A stretch of 64,000 nucleotides of DNA, taken from positions 182,176 through 246,175 of the forward strand of contig VYZI01000086.1 of NCBI GenBank assembly GCA_013397695.1. Direction: 5' to 3'. The position numbers and the translations under genes are program-made. This DNA is from Centropus unirufus (taxonomy: Eukaryota > Chordata > Aves > Cuculiformes > Centropidae). This document shows positions 15,001 through 25,503 of this stretch, in pieces. A model generated the notes under the pieces. The model was given only the letters and a program-made list of their open reading frames with translations. It had not been told where the DNA came from and did no database searches. Positions within the stretch are counted from its first letter, which is position 1; each line of letters starts with the position of its first letter.

Positions 15001-17984
15001 AATGCTGAAGGAAGACAGAAGAGCCAGAAACCCTGCCTTGGACTGAAATAGTTACTCGTGGGATGTACCTGTGATACCTCACCTGAGGAGAGGCAGGACA
15101 AGGCAAGGAGAGATGGTTGGGTGGTCCATGTGTAGTCTTGCTGGCCTTAGAGTTTGGGCATGATGCATGTGGTCAAAAGAAGGGGTGGCGCTGGCTGGAT
15201 TTTTTCCAGATTTTTTTTTTTCAAACCAGAATATGCCGATTTATCTAGGCTGAAACACTCAATGGAAACGGCTTGGTTTCAGTGTAGTTTTTGTTAGAAA
15301 ATGACCAGGTGTCCTGCTTGCTTCATTTCCTGCTAGTGAAGGGTTTCTGGGCTGTGTTTGCTGAGCCTAAGTTCCGACACAATGAAATGTGATACCTGCT
15401 AGCACTAAACACAATGCAGTTTCTGATTGTAGTCTTTACAATCCTTGCCCTACTTAGATATCTCCTATGTTGGGTTGCTTTTAACCTTTAAAATATTTGA
15501 CCTCAGTGAAGGGCAGGCCTAATAGTGTTTTATTGAATGCTACGTCTCAGGTTTCTGGGATGAGGAAACGTGAGTCTGAGCTTCCACAGCAGTGAATTTT
15601 TGTAAAGAAGACATGATCTACCTTTGATGAAATCCAGGATGAAGTAACTTTCTAATAATGTTGAAAGATGAGAGAGAGCGCAGAAAAGAACCAGAAGTTG
15701 AAGGGTGGGGTTTTCTTTCTCTGGTCCCAAAAAGGGGTAGTGATTTGAGGTTTCTGGTCTTGAACAGTGGGTGCAGTAACAGCATAGGAAAGGGTGTCTT
15801 AATTTTGTCAGCTTCGCTCTTTGGCATATCTTAACCCATGAGCCTGGAGCAGATATCAGTAACTGGCAAACCTGTGCTCTGCTGCAACTGATGGTGACTT
15901 CTCCTACCCAGGGGTAAGCAGAAGGAAAAGAGCTGTGGTGCCCAAAGTGGCAGGGCTGTTTTGGTGGCAGCCTCTAGCAGGAGGTGCTGTGGGTGGTGTT
16001 GAGGATGGGGAGTGCTTCGGGCAGGGCATGAGGCTTTTGGGGCTGGGATGCTTCCTTGCTAGGTGGACTCTGAGGCCTGGGGCTCTCCTTAGAACAGCCA
16101 TGTGCAAGGCTGGAAGGAGAGCGCCAATATATCGGAAGGGGAAATGAAGTGCTTTGACCTGGAAATACATGCAGAAAGGGAGCATCCATCAAAATAGTGT
16201 GAGAGGTGGAACAGTTCGCAGGAATGAAAAAACACCAACAAAACCCAGCACAAACAGCAAGCGCGTTCATGGGCACAAAGCCTGTCTGGGTTTGTGGAGC
16301 TTGTTATGGCAGAGGGACTGGCCCTGAGCATGGATAAACTAGGCCTGTCCTGGCGCCTGGCACAGACCTTTCTCTCACAATGTCATCTGTCTAGGGATGG
16401 AGGCATGCCTTGACTCTTTTATCCAGGTCTGAGTCATTACTCTTTAAGCCAAGGTTTATATTAAGTCCAAGGACTTGATACTTGGCCCTGATCCACAGGT
16501 AACACTGGACATAGAATTAGACTATTAGGCATTCTAGTCAAATGAAGGAATGAATTGCATCATTAATCAGGTGCAAGGATACAACTCCTTCCCACAGCCT
16601 GTTGGGGTGAGAGGTAGAGTAGCCGTAGATGTGTGTAATGAAGGTGAATGACAGGAGCTGAGTGAATTCCTGCTGCCATGTTTTCAGGTCAGCACTATCC
16701 TAGCCTCCTATCTGCCCTTGTCCCTCTTTCAAAAAAGAAACCTAAAACCTGACCAAGCAAGATGTCAGTACATTTATTGTTCCTTTGATCACATGATGGA
16801 GCAGAGAGGTTGGGATAAAAAAATTATCTTGAAAATAAGGAAACAAGGTTTGCCTTTGGGTAGAGGTAGGCATTAGTCATGCTGCTTGTGTTCTGTAAAA
16901 TAAAGGTCATGAAAAGGTCTGCAGGGAAGTCTTCTGGTTTTTGCTATTCACAGGCAAAATTCCAGCTGGCAGTGCTGCAACCCAAGGCGCAACTGCAGCC
17001 TGCCTTTGTGAAAGCATCCCATCCCCTCTGCAAAGTGCCAGGCTTGCTGGGCTTTCAGACCTCACCATGAACTCCAGGATTTCCTTAAACCCATGTAAAT
17101 CAGAGCTCTGTTAAGAAACAGAACAGGAAGTGAGCCACCAAGAGGCTTTGCTTCTTTTTCCAAAGTCTGTGTGTACAATAGATTGGATAGGCCCCCCCCT
17201 GAGGGCATGGGGAAACCACATGCTTAAAAAGCAGAGTAAAGGGTTAGTAATTGTTTCAAACAGCTGACTAAAAAAGCTTTTTATTAGAAGGCTTGAGTTC
17301 TCTTTCACATGTGAAGCTACTTGTTCATTTTGGCAGTGAAGGCTGCTTTTACATCTCCCTGGAGGACAGTGGTAAAACTTTCAGCAGCTCGGGCACAGAA
17401 AACAGCCTTTTGTTAAACTGGAAGCAAGAAACCAAAAGTTGTTCTGCAGATTTTGGAGTCCCCCACAGCTTGCTTTTAGACTTTGCTGATAAAACTAGAC
17501 CTTCCAAAAAAGCCTTCATTAAGAAAGAAGAGGGAGAAAGGGGAAGACAGTGTTGTGGGTGAATGGGACCAAACTCGGGGGATGCCTATGGGTAGGTGAG
17601 CTGCACTCAGCTGGTGGTGGGGTACAGGAGCAAGCAATTGGCAATTTTCTCTCAGTTGCACTGAAAGATGGACAGGAGCTGGGTTTATTCATATTGCCAC
17701 TGTGGGCAGGAGAGCAGAAATCCCTGCTAATTCTGTCCTGAAGGTGTGACAGAAGTGCCAGCACCTGCTTAGCTGGTAAGGAGCAGCAGGGAAGCCTTAG
17801 GGAAGCAAGGGATGTGATGGGCTCTCTGGCAGTACTGCACTCTGGTGTGCTCCGAATGGGAGCAGTCTTCCCTACAGCTCTGGGAGGTGTGGGAAGGAAG
17901 GGAATGAGATAGGAAGTGTCAAAATTGCCACGTGAGATTACTTTTTCACTGATATAGAAAGGATCTTCTGCCTCCGGGGACATG

Positions 17985-18119
17985 TTAATTTGCTTTTGTC
18001 TTTCTGGTCTCTATTCTCTCTTTCTGTGGTTTCTTTTCTTTCACTGCATCTTTCCGTCTGTATTTCCACCTTTCATTGCATCTATTTTGTATCCCCCCTC
18101 TTCCTGGTATTTTCCTTAG
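17985..18119 (+). other. long pyrimidine-rich tract ending in a splice-acceptor-like AG
   Basis: About 130 bases of intron 1 are strongly biased to T and C on the + strand and end in tttccttag. This resembles an extended polypyrimidine tract and 3' splice site. A GT (tag|gtaaaa) follows 221 bases later at 18341, so a cryptic or cassette exon at 18120-18340 is conceivable. The in-frame reading from a phase-0 junction hits a stop after about 44 codons, so such an exon would not add protein. No transcript evidence is available from sequence alone. Confidence 0.35.
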
Positions 18120-19541
18120 GTGGCTCTGATTATTCAGCAGTTCTGCGGAATGCAGTTCCCTCTCCAGAGGGGGAGAAATACTGCATCAGAGCAGCACTTG
18201 CTGCCACTGCCGCAGACACAGGTCAAGCAGAGGACAGGCTCCTTTGCCTGCTAGTGCTGAGCAGCAGGCTGATGGAAAGAGTACAGTGGGAAATCAGCGA
18301 TAGGGGTGCACCCTGCATAATGCTTTTTAAGTCAGATTAGGTAAAAAAAAAAAAAAAGTAAAAAAGCTGGTTTCCTTTTTTCCTTCAGGAAGGCTTTGCC
18401 TGAATTAATTCACATCAACCTGCATGGGAAGTAGCTGAAAAGCCTTACAATGTAGCTCAGGTGGGATTTTTTAGGGGCAGCATGATTGTGAGCAGGGGTC
18501 CCCTCCACAAACAGCAGCAGAGCAAACCTGGTATAACAGTGTTGAATTTCAGGATTTCACAGCAATACAAAGATGTTCACAAGGGAAAAATGGAGAGCAA
18601 ACAGAACAATCCTGTCAAGCACTGTGCTCCTGCCCCTTGGCTGCAGGCTGGAGGAGCTGGGAAGTAGTTTCAAGGAAATTCAGGAAGTGTTTGCAGAGCT
18701 GGCACTCAGGACTGGCCGTTTATGTCCAACCTTCGGCAATGCCGTGGGAATGAGTTACCTTGGTACAGCCTTGAGGCAGGCATGTCAGCACTAGGTGATG
18801 ATCAGCACACAATGCAGACATCATCCCTCTCTTGTGGCTTCTGCTTGATGTCGGGGTACGGCGCACCATGGGCTTCCCCTACTCCCTGCTGGTGGTGGGA
18901 GCCTGTGTACCCTGGCTGCTGCATGATGGACTCTGCTTGAGCACCTCAGGCAAGTGGCTAGGTGCTCTCAGGTCCCACTGGTGCGCTCCAACCCTGTGTC
19001 AGGAAGGGAATGCTCCTGCACATCCAGGGGCTCACCTGCTGTGCAGCTTGGGGAGTGGGGAAGACTCCCTTACCAGAGTAATGCACTGCAAGGAGTGCCT
19101 GTGTTCCCGAAACTGGCATAAAGAAGGGACATCAAGCAGTAGTTTTTCATCGTTCAGGTAGCTTTTGTGGCAAAACTCGGAAGAGGTGAGGTTGCCACAG
19201 TTGTTGTTAGCTTTTCATGAGTGATAAAGTTTTCTACCTCTCTCAGTGCGCAGTAGAAGCAGAAAGAAGGTTCCTGCAGGCAGCACACTACGTTCTCTCT
19301 TGGCAACCATCAGCTTTGTGGTGATGAGTCCAAGGTGTTTGTCCTCCAGTGGCGGTTTTAACACAACACGTCCAGATGCTGGAAATTAATTTTCCCTGTC
19401 CATCCTTCTGGAGTTAGAAGAAGTTTTGAGATTTCCTTCTGCCAACACAACAGCACCAAGGAATCTCTTCAGGATCACTGTGCAACAAAGTCGGATGCCT
19501 TCCCTGACATGTCCTGACTACTTTCTCCTCTTGCTTTGCAG

Positions 19542-19730
19542 ATCACAGGTGTTATCCTTCTCGCAGTTGGCGTCTGGGGCAAGCTCACCCTTGGCACATA
19601 CATCTCCCTCATTGCTGAGAACTCCACCAATGCCCCCTACGTGCTCATCGGAACGGGTACCACAATCATTGTCTTTGGGCTTTTTGGCTGCTTTGCTACT
19701 TGTCGTGGCAGCCCATGGATGCTGAAACTG
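19542..19730 (+). CDS. TSPAN7: TSPAN7 coding exon 2 (TM1 remainder, small loop, TM2)
   Basis: This exon has 189 bases, or 63 codons, and both ends are phase 0. It runs from an AG acceptor at 19540-19541 to a gtaagc donor at 19731. It encodes about residues 28-90 of the 249-residue protein: the second half of TM1 (ITGVILLAVGVWG), the small extracellular loop with an Asn-Ser-Thr glycosylation sequon at about residue 54, TM2 (starting VLIGTGTT and ending FGLFGCFATC), and the start of the short cytosolic loop (RGSPWMLKL). The Cys residues next to the membrane in the FGCFATC segment are typical tetraspanin palmitoylation candidates. Length and residue order agree with mammalian TSPAN7 over nearly every position, so the assignment is secure. 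The frame requires an upstream exon and no in-frame ATG here would be a sensible start. Confidence 0.98.
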
Positions 19731-21894
19731 GTAAGCACGCCAAAGTGCCTTAAGCAAGAGGTGAAGAGTGTTTGTTGATGTGCTGGGATCCCCCCAACTC
19801 CCTGCCAAGCTTCACCAGATGTTAACATGGTTTTTTTAGGCATATAAACTAAATTTTATTGATCTTAATGTTCAACATGTGTGTCTTTTGGACAAAAAAG
19901 GGGAAAAATATTTGGCAAAGCCAATTGTTGATTGAGTATGAATGAATTTTGCTACCGCAGAGTGTACAGTTCCATGTGAGTTTGGGAGTAGTGTGAAATG
20001 CTGCTGATGAATTACTTTGTAATTTTGCAATTGATCTCTTTTCCCATCAGCCAGACACACAGGTATATTTACAATCTTTAAAATGTCCAAAGCATTATAA
20101 ACATGAAATTCATTTGAAGTCTATTTTAAAGGAGTCATTTTAATACCTGGATGTGAAATCTTTGGAAAAAATAGTTGGTACTTTCTAAACACAAGTGAGC
20201 CTTGTTTTTTCTCCTAACTTTCACTAGAGCAAAACAAATCAACACCAGAAAACAAAGCTCTATACGGTATGTTTGTCCTCATCTCAAAAGCAGCACGGAC
20301 TCAAGGTATACTGAGCAGCTGTCTCTCAGTCCAGTTTAACTTCTTTTATCTTTTGTTTTTCTGTTCCAAGTTCTCCAGCCCACCTCAAAATGCAAAGTGA
20401 CTGTAGCTTAAGCAAACCTGTATCATGAAGTGTATTTCTAGTTCTATTCAGGAGAAAAACGCTGCATTTGCAATGATTTCAAGGGTGGAAATAGTATTTG
20501 AGATGCCCCGAGATAGTGGGAATGGGCTTGGAAATGCATCTCTTGCATCTCCTGATTTGGGGCTGATGTTCTAAGTAGATGTAATGATTCTTCTCCAGTT
20601 TGAACTGGGTTTTTTAAAAAGGACATCTCAAAGAGAGAGAATTTACTCAGTTGACAGCACAATAGGGGAGAGGTGGCAGCCGCAGGCTGGTCAGCAGGTA
20701 TGTGCTGGTAGCCAGTCAGCATGTACCTCATGCTGTCCTAGGCACACCACTGCTGTCTCTTGCTGGTGATGCGCTGTCAGGACACATGTAGAGGCTTGTT
20801 GGAGTTACTGTAGTCCAAATGGGAAAAAGATAAAGGGGAAAGAAGATCTAAATCCATTGGAATTCAGGTTCTGTTAGTTGCTCCGTAAATCATGTAACTT
20901 TTTTAAAGGTATGTCACTTAGAGTGGCGTGTCCTGGTCCAAACACATGGTTTTATTTTTTCATTGTACATGTAAGAAATACTTCAGACCCTTCTTTCTTT
21001 CCTGAACAGAATATAGCTAGTGAACTGACAGCTGCATTAATTTAGAGAATGATTGTTCTACTTCTGTCTTCACTGTGTCCATTAAAAATAAATTTCCCTC
21101 TTTCCACTAAATCATGCAAGGACTGAATTTAATTTAAAATTTTTCCTTTTTTAATTAACTGTTATTTAGCACATTGCGAAGAAAGGTAATTTTTCCCTCA
21201 GGAAGATTAAAGAAGTTTAAGCCCCAACTTGAAATTTTACCATCCCAATTTGCATTTCTTTCTTTACCTTTTTTTTTCTGCTTAGATGTATTTTTAAAAG
21301 TTTGTGAATGTCTACACTCAAAGCGCTGTTTTACTTGACTCCAGATTCAAATGCTGTTCCTAAAGCCAAACACCAGCCTTGGCTCAGCGAAGTATTTGGG
21401 GCATCTGTCTAATATTACTGTGAGAGTATTTTCAGTGAAGTCAGTGGCTCAGTTCATTCACTGGAGAAACTTCAGGCATCAGTCAGCAAATCCCAGTATA
21501 GCAGTGAGCCAGATGAACACAAACCAAAACACCTGGAGAAGCTTATTTGCTTTAGTGGAGCACCAAGCAAACCTGAAGGGACTGTTGGTATTCCTTATTG
21601 CAAGATCACAACCTAAGGGACTTGGATCCATCACTGTCATGTGAGCGTGTTTTAATTTAAAAGAAAAGAAAAATTAAAATTAATTTAATTTAAAAGAAAA
21701 GCCAGTAATTAGACAGTAGATACATTTGTTAGTTGTATAAACGTGTATTCAGGCAATAACATGTATCGCCTCCAAAAGGTCTTTTAAGGATGTCTAGAGT
21801 GGAAAGTTAAATTTTATGTGATGTCTCAGCACGGAGATACTGCTTGGTTAAAAGCCTGTCACATTCTGACTTCTCTTTCCTCCTTCCTTTTCAG
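19731..21894 (+). other. TSPAN7: TSPAN7 intron 2 (no supported gene)
   Basis: This intron is 2.16 kb, with a gtaagc donor and a tccttccttttcag acceptor. It contains an A/T-rich direct repeat around 21650-21705, where aatttaaaagaaaag occurs twice. Nothing else is evident. Confidence 0.9.
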
Positions 21895-21969
21895 TATGCC
21901 ATGTTCTTGTCCCTGGTGTTCCTGGCTGAGCTGGTGGCTGGCATTTCAGGGTTTGTGTTTCGCCATGAG
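21895..21969 (+). CDS. TSPAN7: TSPAN7 coding exon 3 (TM3)
   Basis: This exon has 75 bases, or 25 codons, phase 0 at both ends. It lies between a ttttcag acceptor and a gtaggt donor. It encodes about residues 91-115 and corresponds closely to the third membrane segment: it starts YAMFLSLVFLAELVAG, continues through a Gly-containing stretch and ends in FRHE at the outer face. The acidic Glu inside TM3 (LAELVAG) is a conserved polar residue of tetraspanin membrane helices. The 75-base length is the usual size for the TM3 exon in the tetraspanin family. It follows exon 2 directly in frame. Confidence 0.98.
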
Positions 21970-23451
21970 GTAGGTGGAAATGTGCCGAGTTTGCACATGG
22001 CAGTGCCTCCCTGGGCAAGGGCCACTGAGAAGTTCTCTGGACCGTGGACAATGTGTAGGTCGCTGAGCTTGGCAGCTCCATATGCGACGCCAGGGATGTG
22101 ACCGATGTGCAACAGTAACACGTACAGCTCTTAAAAACTGATGTGATTCCAAACAAAGAGATTTAGTCAAATAGTTTTTTCTGGAGCTGATGGGTTTTGT
22201 GTGACAATCATGTAAGATCTTTACTCTTCTACATATGCTCTGGACTGCAAAATAGATCAAATACAGTTTCTTCAGCCAGGCAAGTGCTTGTTTATATAAG
22301 GCAGAAAGCACTTCTGCATCAGACCAGACTCAATCTTTTGCGAGTCTTTTACTTTTCTTGCAGGGGAGGAGGTGGGATGCGATTTTGTTTCTATACTGAG
22401 AATAAGGAGAGATTAGAAATAGAGTGAGGTAGGAAACTGGGGCAGGAAGAAGCTGTGTAAAAGCGTGATGCTCCAGATATGTAGAAGCACTTCTGCTTAA
22501 TCCACTGTCATCAGGTCTATCTCTGGCTTTGAGTCCATGGACCAGCATAGTAGGACAACCCTAGAAACCTTCCTTGTCTCTTCCTTTTGTATGAAGTGGT
22601 TTTCTTCTAGTTCACACTTTTGACATGAGGTTTTGTTTGACATAGGTTTTTATGGTGTCTACCCTTGCAAGGGAAGGGTAGTTTTTTATTTGATCTTGAA
22701 ATACCTGTCAATCTGCCAAGGATTGCCATTTCATGTGGCCTAACCTGCAGCAGCCTCAGTGTCAGGTTGATGCTCCCTTTTGGGAGACACAGTCTCTTGT
22801 GAAGGTCACAGCCATGTGGGTTGCCCAAATCATCTGCTACCCAGCCCCTTTACCACCCATTCAAAGTGGGATCATTTTTTTTTTTTACTGATGCACCTGA
22901 TCTTCTCCAGCTGAGAGGCCTCTGGTTCTTTACCCAAAAGCCTTTGGTGCTGGGGACAAGGGCTGCCTCCTTGTCAGGGGATTTATGTATTCTTTTGATA
23001 TCACTAGCTTCTGTCACCAAGGAATATATATAGGCTTTGGCTCCCACCAGGAATCTGTGAGCAGAGAGAAGCACTCAGACTCATTCAGACTTAGTGCTGG
23101 AACGAAGTGTTTGGGGAAAAAGCATCAAAAGATCCTTCTTGCATCTTAATTAATTTTCGGTTTTTTAAAAATAAAGCCATTTTCTGGGGTAGTTTTCTTT
23201 CTATGTCCAATAGACTCAACTTGAAAAACAGCATGTGTGACTTCAACACAAGAGGGAGATCTGCCAGCTCTGAAAACACATTTAAAAATGGGTATTTTTA
23301 CCCATTTTACCAATGGGTATTTTTAGCCAGTGGGAATGGCTAGCTTGGGTGCCTTGTTAAGTTTGGAAATACATTTTCTTCCTGAAAAAGCTGCTTCAGA
23401 TGTTACACTCTTCATCAATCACATAGGCTGTTTATTTCCTTGCCCCCACAG
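21970..23451 (+). other. TSPAN7: TSPAN7 intron 3 (no supported gene)
   Basis: This intron is 1.48 kb, with a gtaggt donor and a tttccttgcccccacag acceptor. It holds a small hairpin (23285-23308) and no recognisable gene or transposon. Confidence 0.9.
23285..23308. repeat. 10-bp perfect inverted repeat with 4-base loop
   Basis: Arms aaaatgggta (23285-23294) and tacccatttt (23299-23308) flank a tttt loop. A further partial copy (aatgggtattttta) follows at about 23313-23326. It is intronic, 140 bases upstream of exon 4, with no known role. Confidence 0.75.
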
Positions 23452-23547
23452 ATCAAGGATACCTTCCTTAGGACATATACTGAAGCAATCCAGAATTACA
23501 ACAAGAATGATGAGCGGAGCCATGCAGTGGACAACGTACAGGAAAGT
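23452..23547 (+). CDS. TSPAN7: TSPAN7 coding exon 4 (start of large extracellular loop)
   Basis: This exon has 96 bases, or 32 codons, phase 0 at both ends. It lies between a cccccacag acceptor and a strong gtaagt donor. It encodes about residues 116-147: the membrane-proximal helical part of the large extracellular loop, beginning IKDTFLRTYTEA and ending AVDNVQES. The segment is charged and amphipathic, as expected for the A and B helices of the tetraspanin large loop. It differs from the mammalian sequence mainly by conservative changes (for example Glu for Asp in TYTEA). It joins straight into the CCG motif of exon 5. Confidence 0.98.
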
Positions 23548-25347
23548 GTAAGTTTAAAATCGGATATTAAAAAAAAAGAGAGACAAACCATACATTCAAA
23601 TTTCACAGAATGTGAAGTGTGCATAACTCAATCTGCAAGCTTTATCTTGCAAGCAAAATTAGAGATGGCAAAGCTGATCTAAAGAAAAAGTATTTCAACT
23701 GATATCCTTGCCCAAGTTGCCTAAGTTTTAATGAATAAGTTCCCTAATAAAGACAGGGCCTGTTCCACTTGCTTATTGTTGGTCCTAGACCTAGGGTTTT
23801 GGAGCCAGTGTTATTTCTTAAGAACAATGGAATATGAAATGTTGTAAATTTGAGCTGGACGAGACAGGATTTTATAATATTGCACCCTGTATCTCTGATA
23901 AACTGCAGTAATTCTCCTCACAAGTACAATGAGTGGCTGGCAGAAGTGAACCAGTCAGTTAAGGGAAGAAACAGAGCGTATTTTCTCTGGAGGAAAATGC
24001 GATGGAAAAATGTGCTGCTGAGGTCAGCAGTGAAAGCTGCTCTCCAGCCATGCTGGAGGGGTGAATTAGGTGATCGATGGAAGATCCTTTCTGACCCGCA
24101 GGGTGTGGTAACAGGGTAATGGGAGCTTGCCTTGCCTTCCACCAGGGCTTAGAGCATGAGCAAGTGCCACAGCACAACCAAACTATTGGAGGTGCTAACC
24201 ACAAGGGACCAAGTCCACCAACTGCTACACAGAGCAATAGAATTCACATTTAAACTGCTTCTGGAAACTGTACCATAGCAAGAAGCCATCCCTTCAGCTC
24301 GCAGTATCCTATGAGCCAATTTGCTTTTCATGTGATTGTACCTTGCTGGATGGCTGAAATTTTAATGTAATTATATTATTGACTGCTAGGCCATCTTTAG
24401 AAATTACAGCTAGTATGCTGGGGAGCCCTCAGCATGTTTGAAACTGCGCTTCTTACCTGAATTCTCCAGGTTAGCAGATTACTGCAGTGCTCCAAATTGA
24501 GTACATTCTGCTGTCAAATTGTTTGTTTGCCTAACGTTAACCTGTATTTCAAACTTATGATTCCTTGGAATTGCCCAAACTAAATAGTTTTGAGTAACTG
24601 CTCAACGTTTTGGTTGTAGCAAAATCTTAATGTCATTTGTCGCTCTGTTTTTTCAAGCCCTTTGCAGAAAATTCAGCACATGCTCCATGTTTCTGAGTGG
24701 CTTCCTTCTAGCTTAGAATCTAGAGCAGAATATCCTTCCCAACTTATATTTTTACAGGTGATTTCATAGACACACTTTATGGACATATGGTGTCTTTCTA
24801 TTCATGGCTCAGTGAATTATCCTAGAAATTATTTTGGTGAGTTAGCCTTGCTTCACCTTAGCAATTTGGCCTAGTTTGAGCCTCTATGTGTTACATGGAA
24901 TTCTATGTAATTCTCTGGGGCTTTTAAGGCATTTTTTTGACTGCATTGTGAAGCTCTATATGGAATTCCTAGGATCATCTTTATTCAAATAAATAAATAA
25001 GCAAAGTAAACAAATAAATTAAAAAAATCCAACAAACTTTCAACTAAAAAAGGATGACTTTAAGTCATCTAAAAATTTTAGAATGCTGGGCCTTTGTCAA
25101 ATAGAACAAATAATAGCTCTGCTCAAAAAAAATCCCTTTTTTTTAGTAGTCCATTTGCTCCCATCTTCTCTAAGTGATATTCACGATACTTTTGTGATAT
25201 ATGAGTTGGAGGGTGGTATCTGTTTTGTTTTTCAAAGCGAGAGGTAACCTGTCTGTATTTTGTTTATGAGCTTATTAAGCAGGCTCTGATGATTCTGTAC
25301 TAATTTTAATTCTGATTTCTTCTAAATCTATCTCTTATTCCTCATAG
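23548..25347 (+). other. TSPAN7: TSPAN7 intron 4 (no supported gene)
   Basis: This intron is 1.80 kb, from a gtaagt donor to a cttattcctcatag acceptor. It includes a short AAAT-rich simple stretch around 24985-25020. Nothing else can be supported. Confidence 0.9.
24985..25027. repeat. AAAT-rich simple repeat, imperfect
   Basis: Tandem aaataaat units are interrupted by gcaaagtaaac. This is ordinary low-complexity DNA in intron 4. Confidence 0.7.
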
Positions 25348-25503
25348 CTGAGCTGCTGTGGCATTCAGAGCTACACCAACTGGAGCACCAGCCCTTACTT
25401 CTTCAAACACGGCATCCCTACAAGCTGTTGCATGAACTCCAGCGACTGTAATACTCAGGATCTGCGCAACATGACCGTGGCTGCCACTAAAGTAAACCAG
25501 AAG
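25348..25503 (+). CDS. TSPAN7: TSPAN7 coding exon 5 (CCG core of large extracellular loop)
   Basis: This exon has 156 bases, or 52 codons, phase 0 at both ends. It encodes about residues 148-199. It opens with the tetraspanin signature Cys-Cys-Gly (LSCCGIQ), followed by Asn-Trp-Ser, a second Cys pair (TSCCMN), a single Cys (SSDC) and the ATKVNQK end. With the Cys at the start of exon 6 this gives six loop cysteines, able to form three disulfides. Three sequons are visible: Asn-Trp-Ser, Asn-Ser-Ser and Asn-Met-Thr, at about residues 158, 177 and 188. The 3' end was placed at AAG|gtacca because it restores the known KVNQKGCYDL junction. That donor is weak (C at +4 and +5). A second GT 12 bases upstream (AAA|gtaaac at 25492) would drop Val-Asn-Gln-Lys in frame. 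Confidence 0.97.

Larger units (their letters stand above)
1..19541 (+). other. TSPAN7: TSPAN7 intron 1, 3' portion (no supported gene)
   Basis: This 19.5-kb stretch is the downstream part of intron 1 and ends in the exon 2 acceptor (pyrimidine-rich ctttctcctcttgctttgcag). I looked for the short tetraspanin exon 1 (an ATG followed by about 27 codons ending inside TM1 at a phase-0 donor) and did not find it. The open frames here, up to about 205 codons near 7.4-8.1 kb, have no recognisable domain and lie in overlapping frames, so I treat them as chance. Separately annotated contents are a short CR1 3' end near 3.75 kb, small inverted and tandem repeats, and a long pyrimidine tract near 18 kb. 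Confidence 0.85.
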
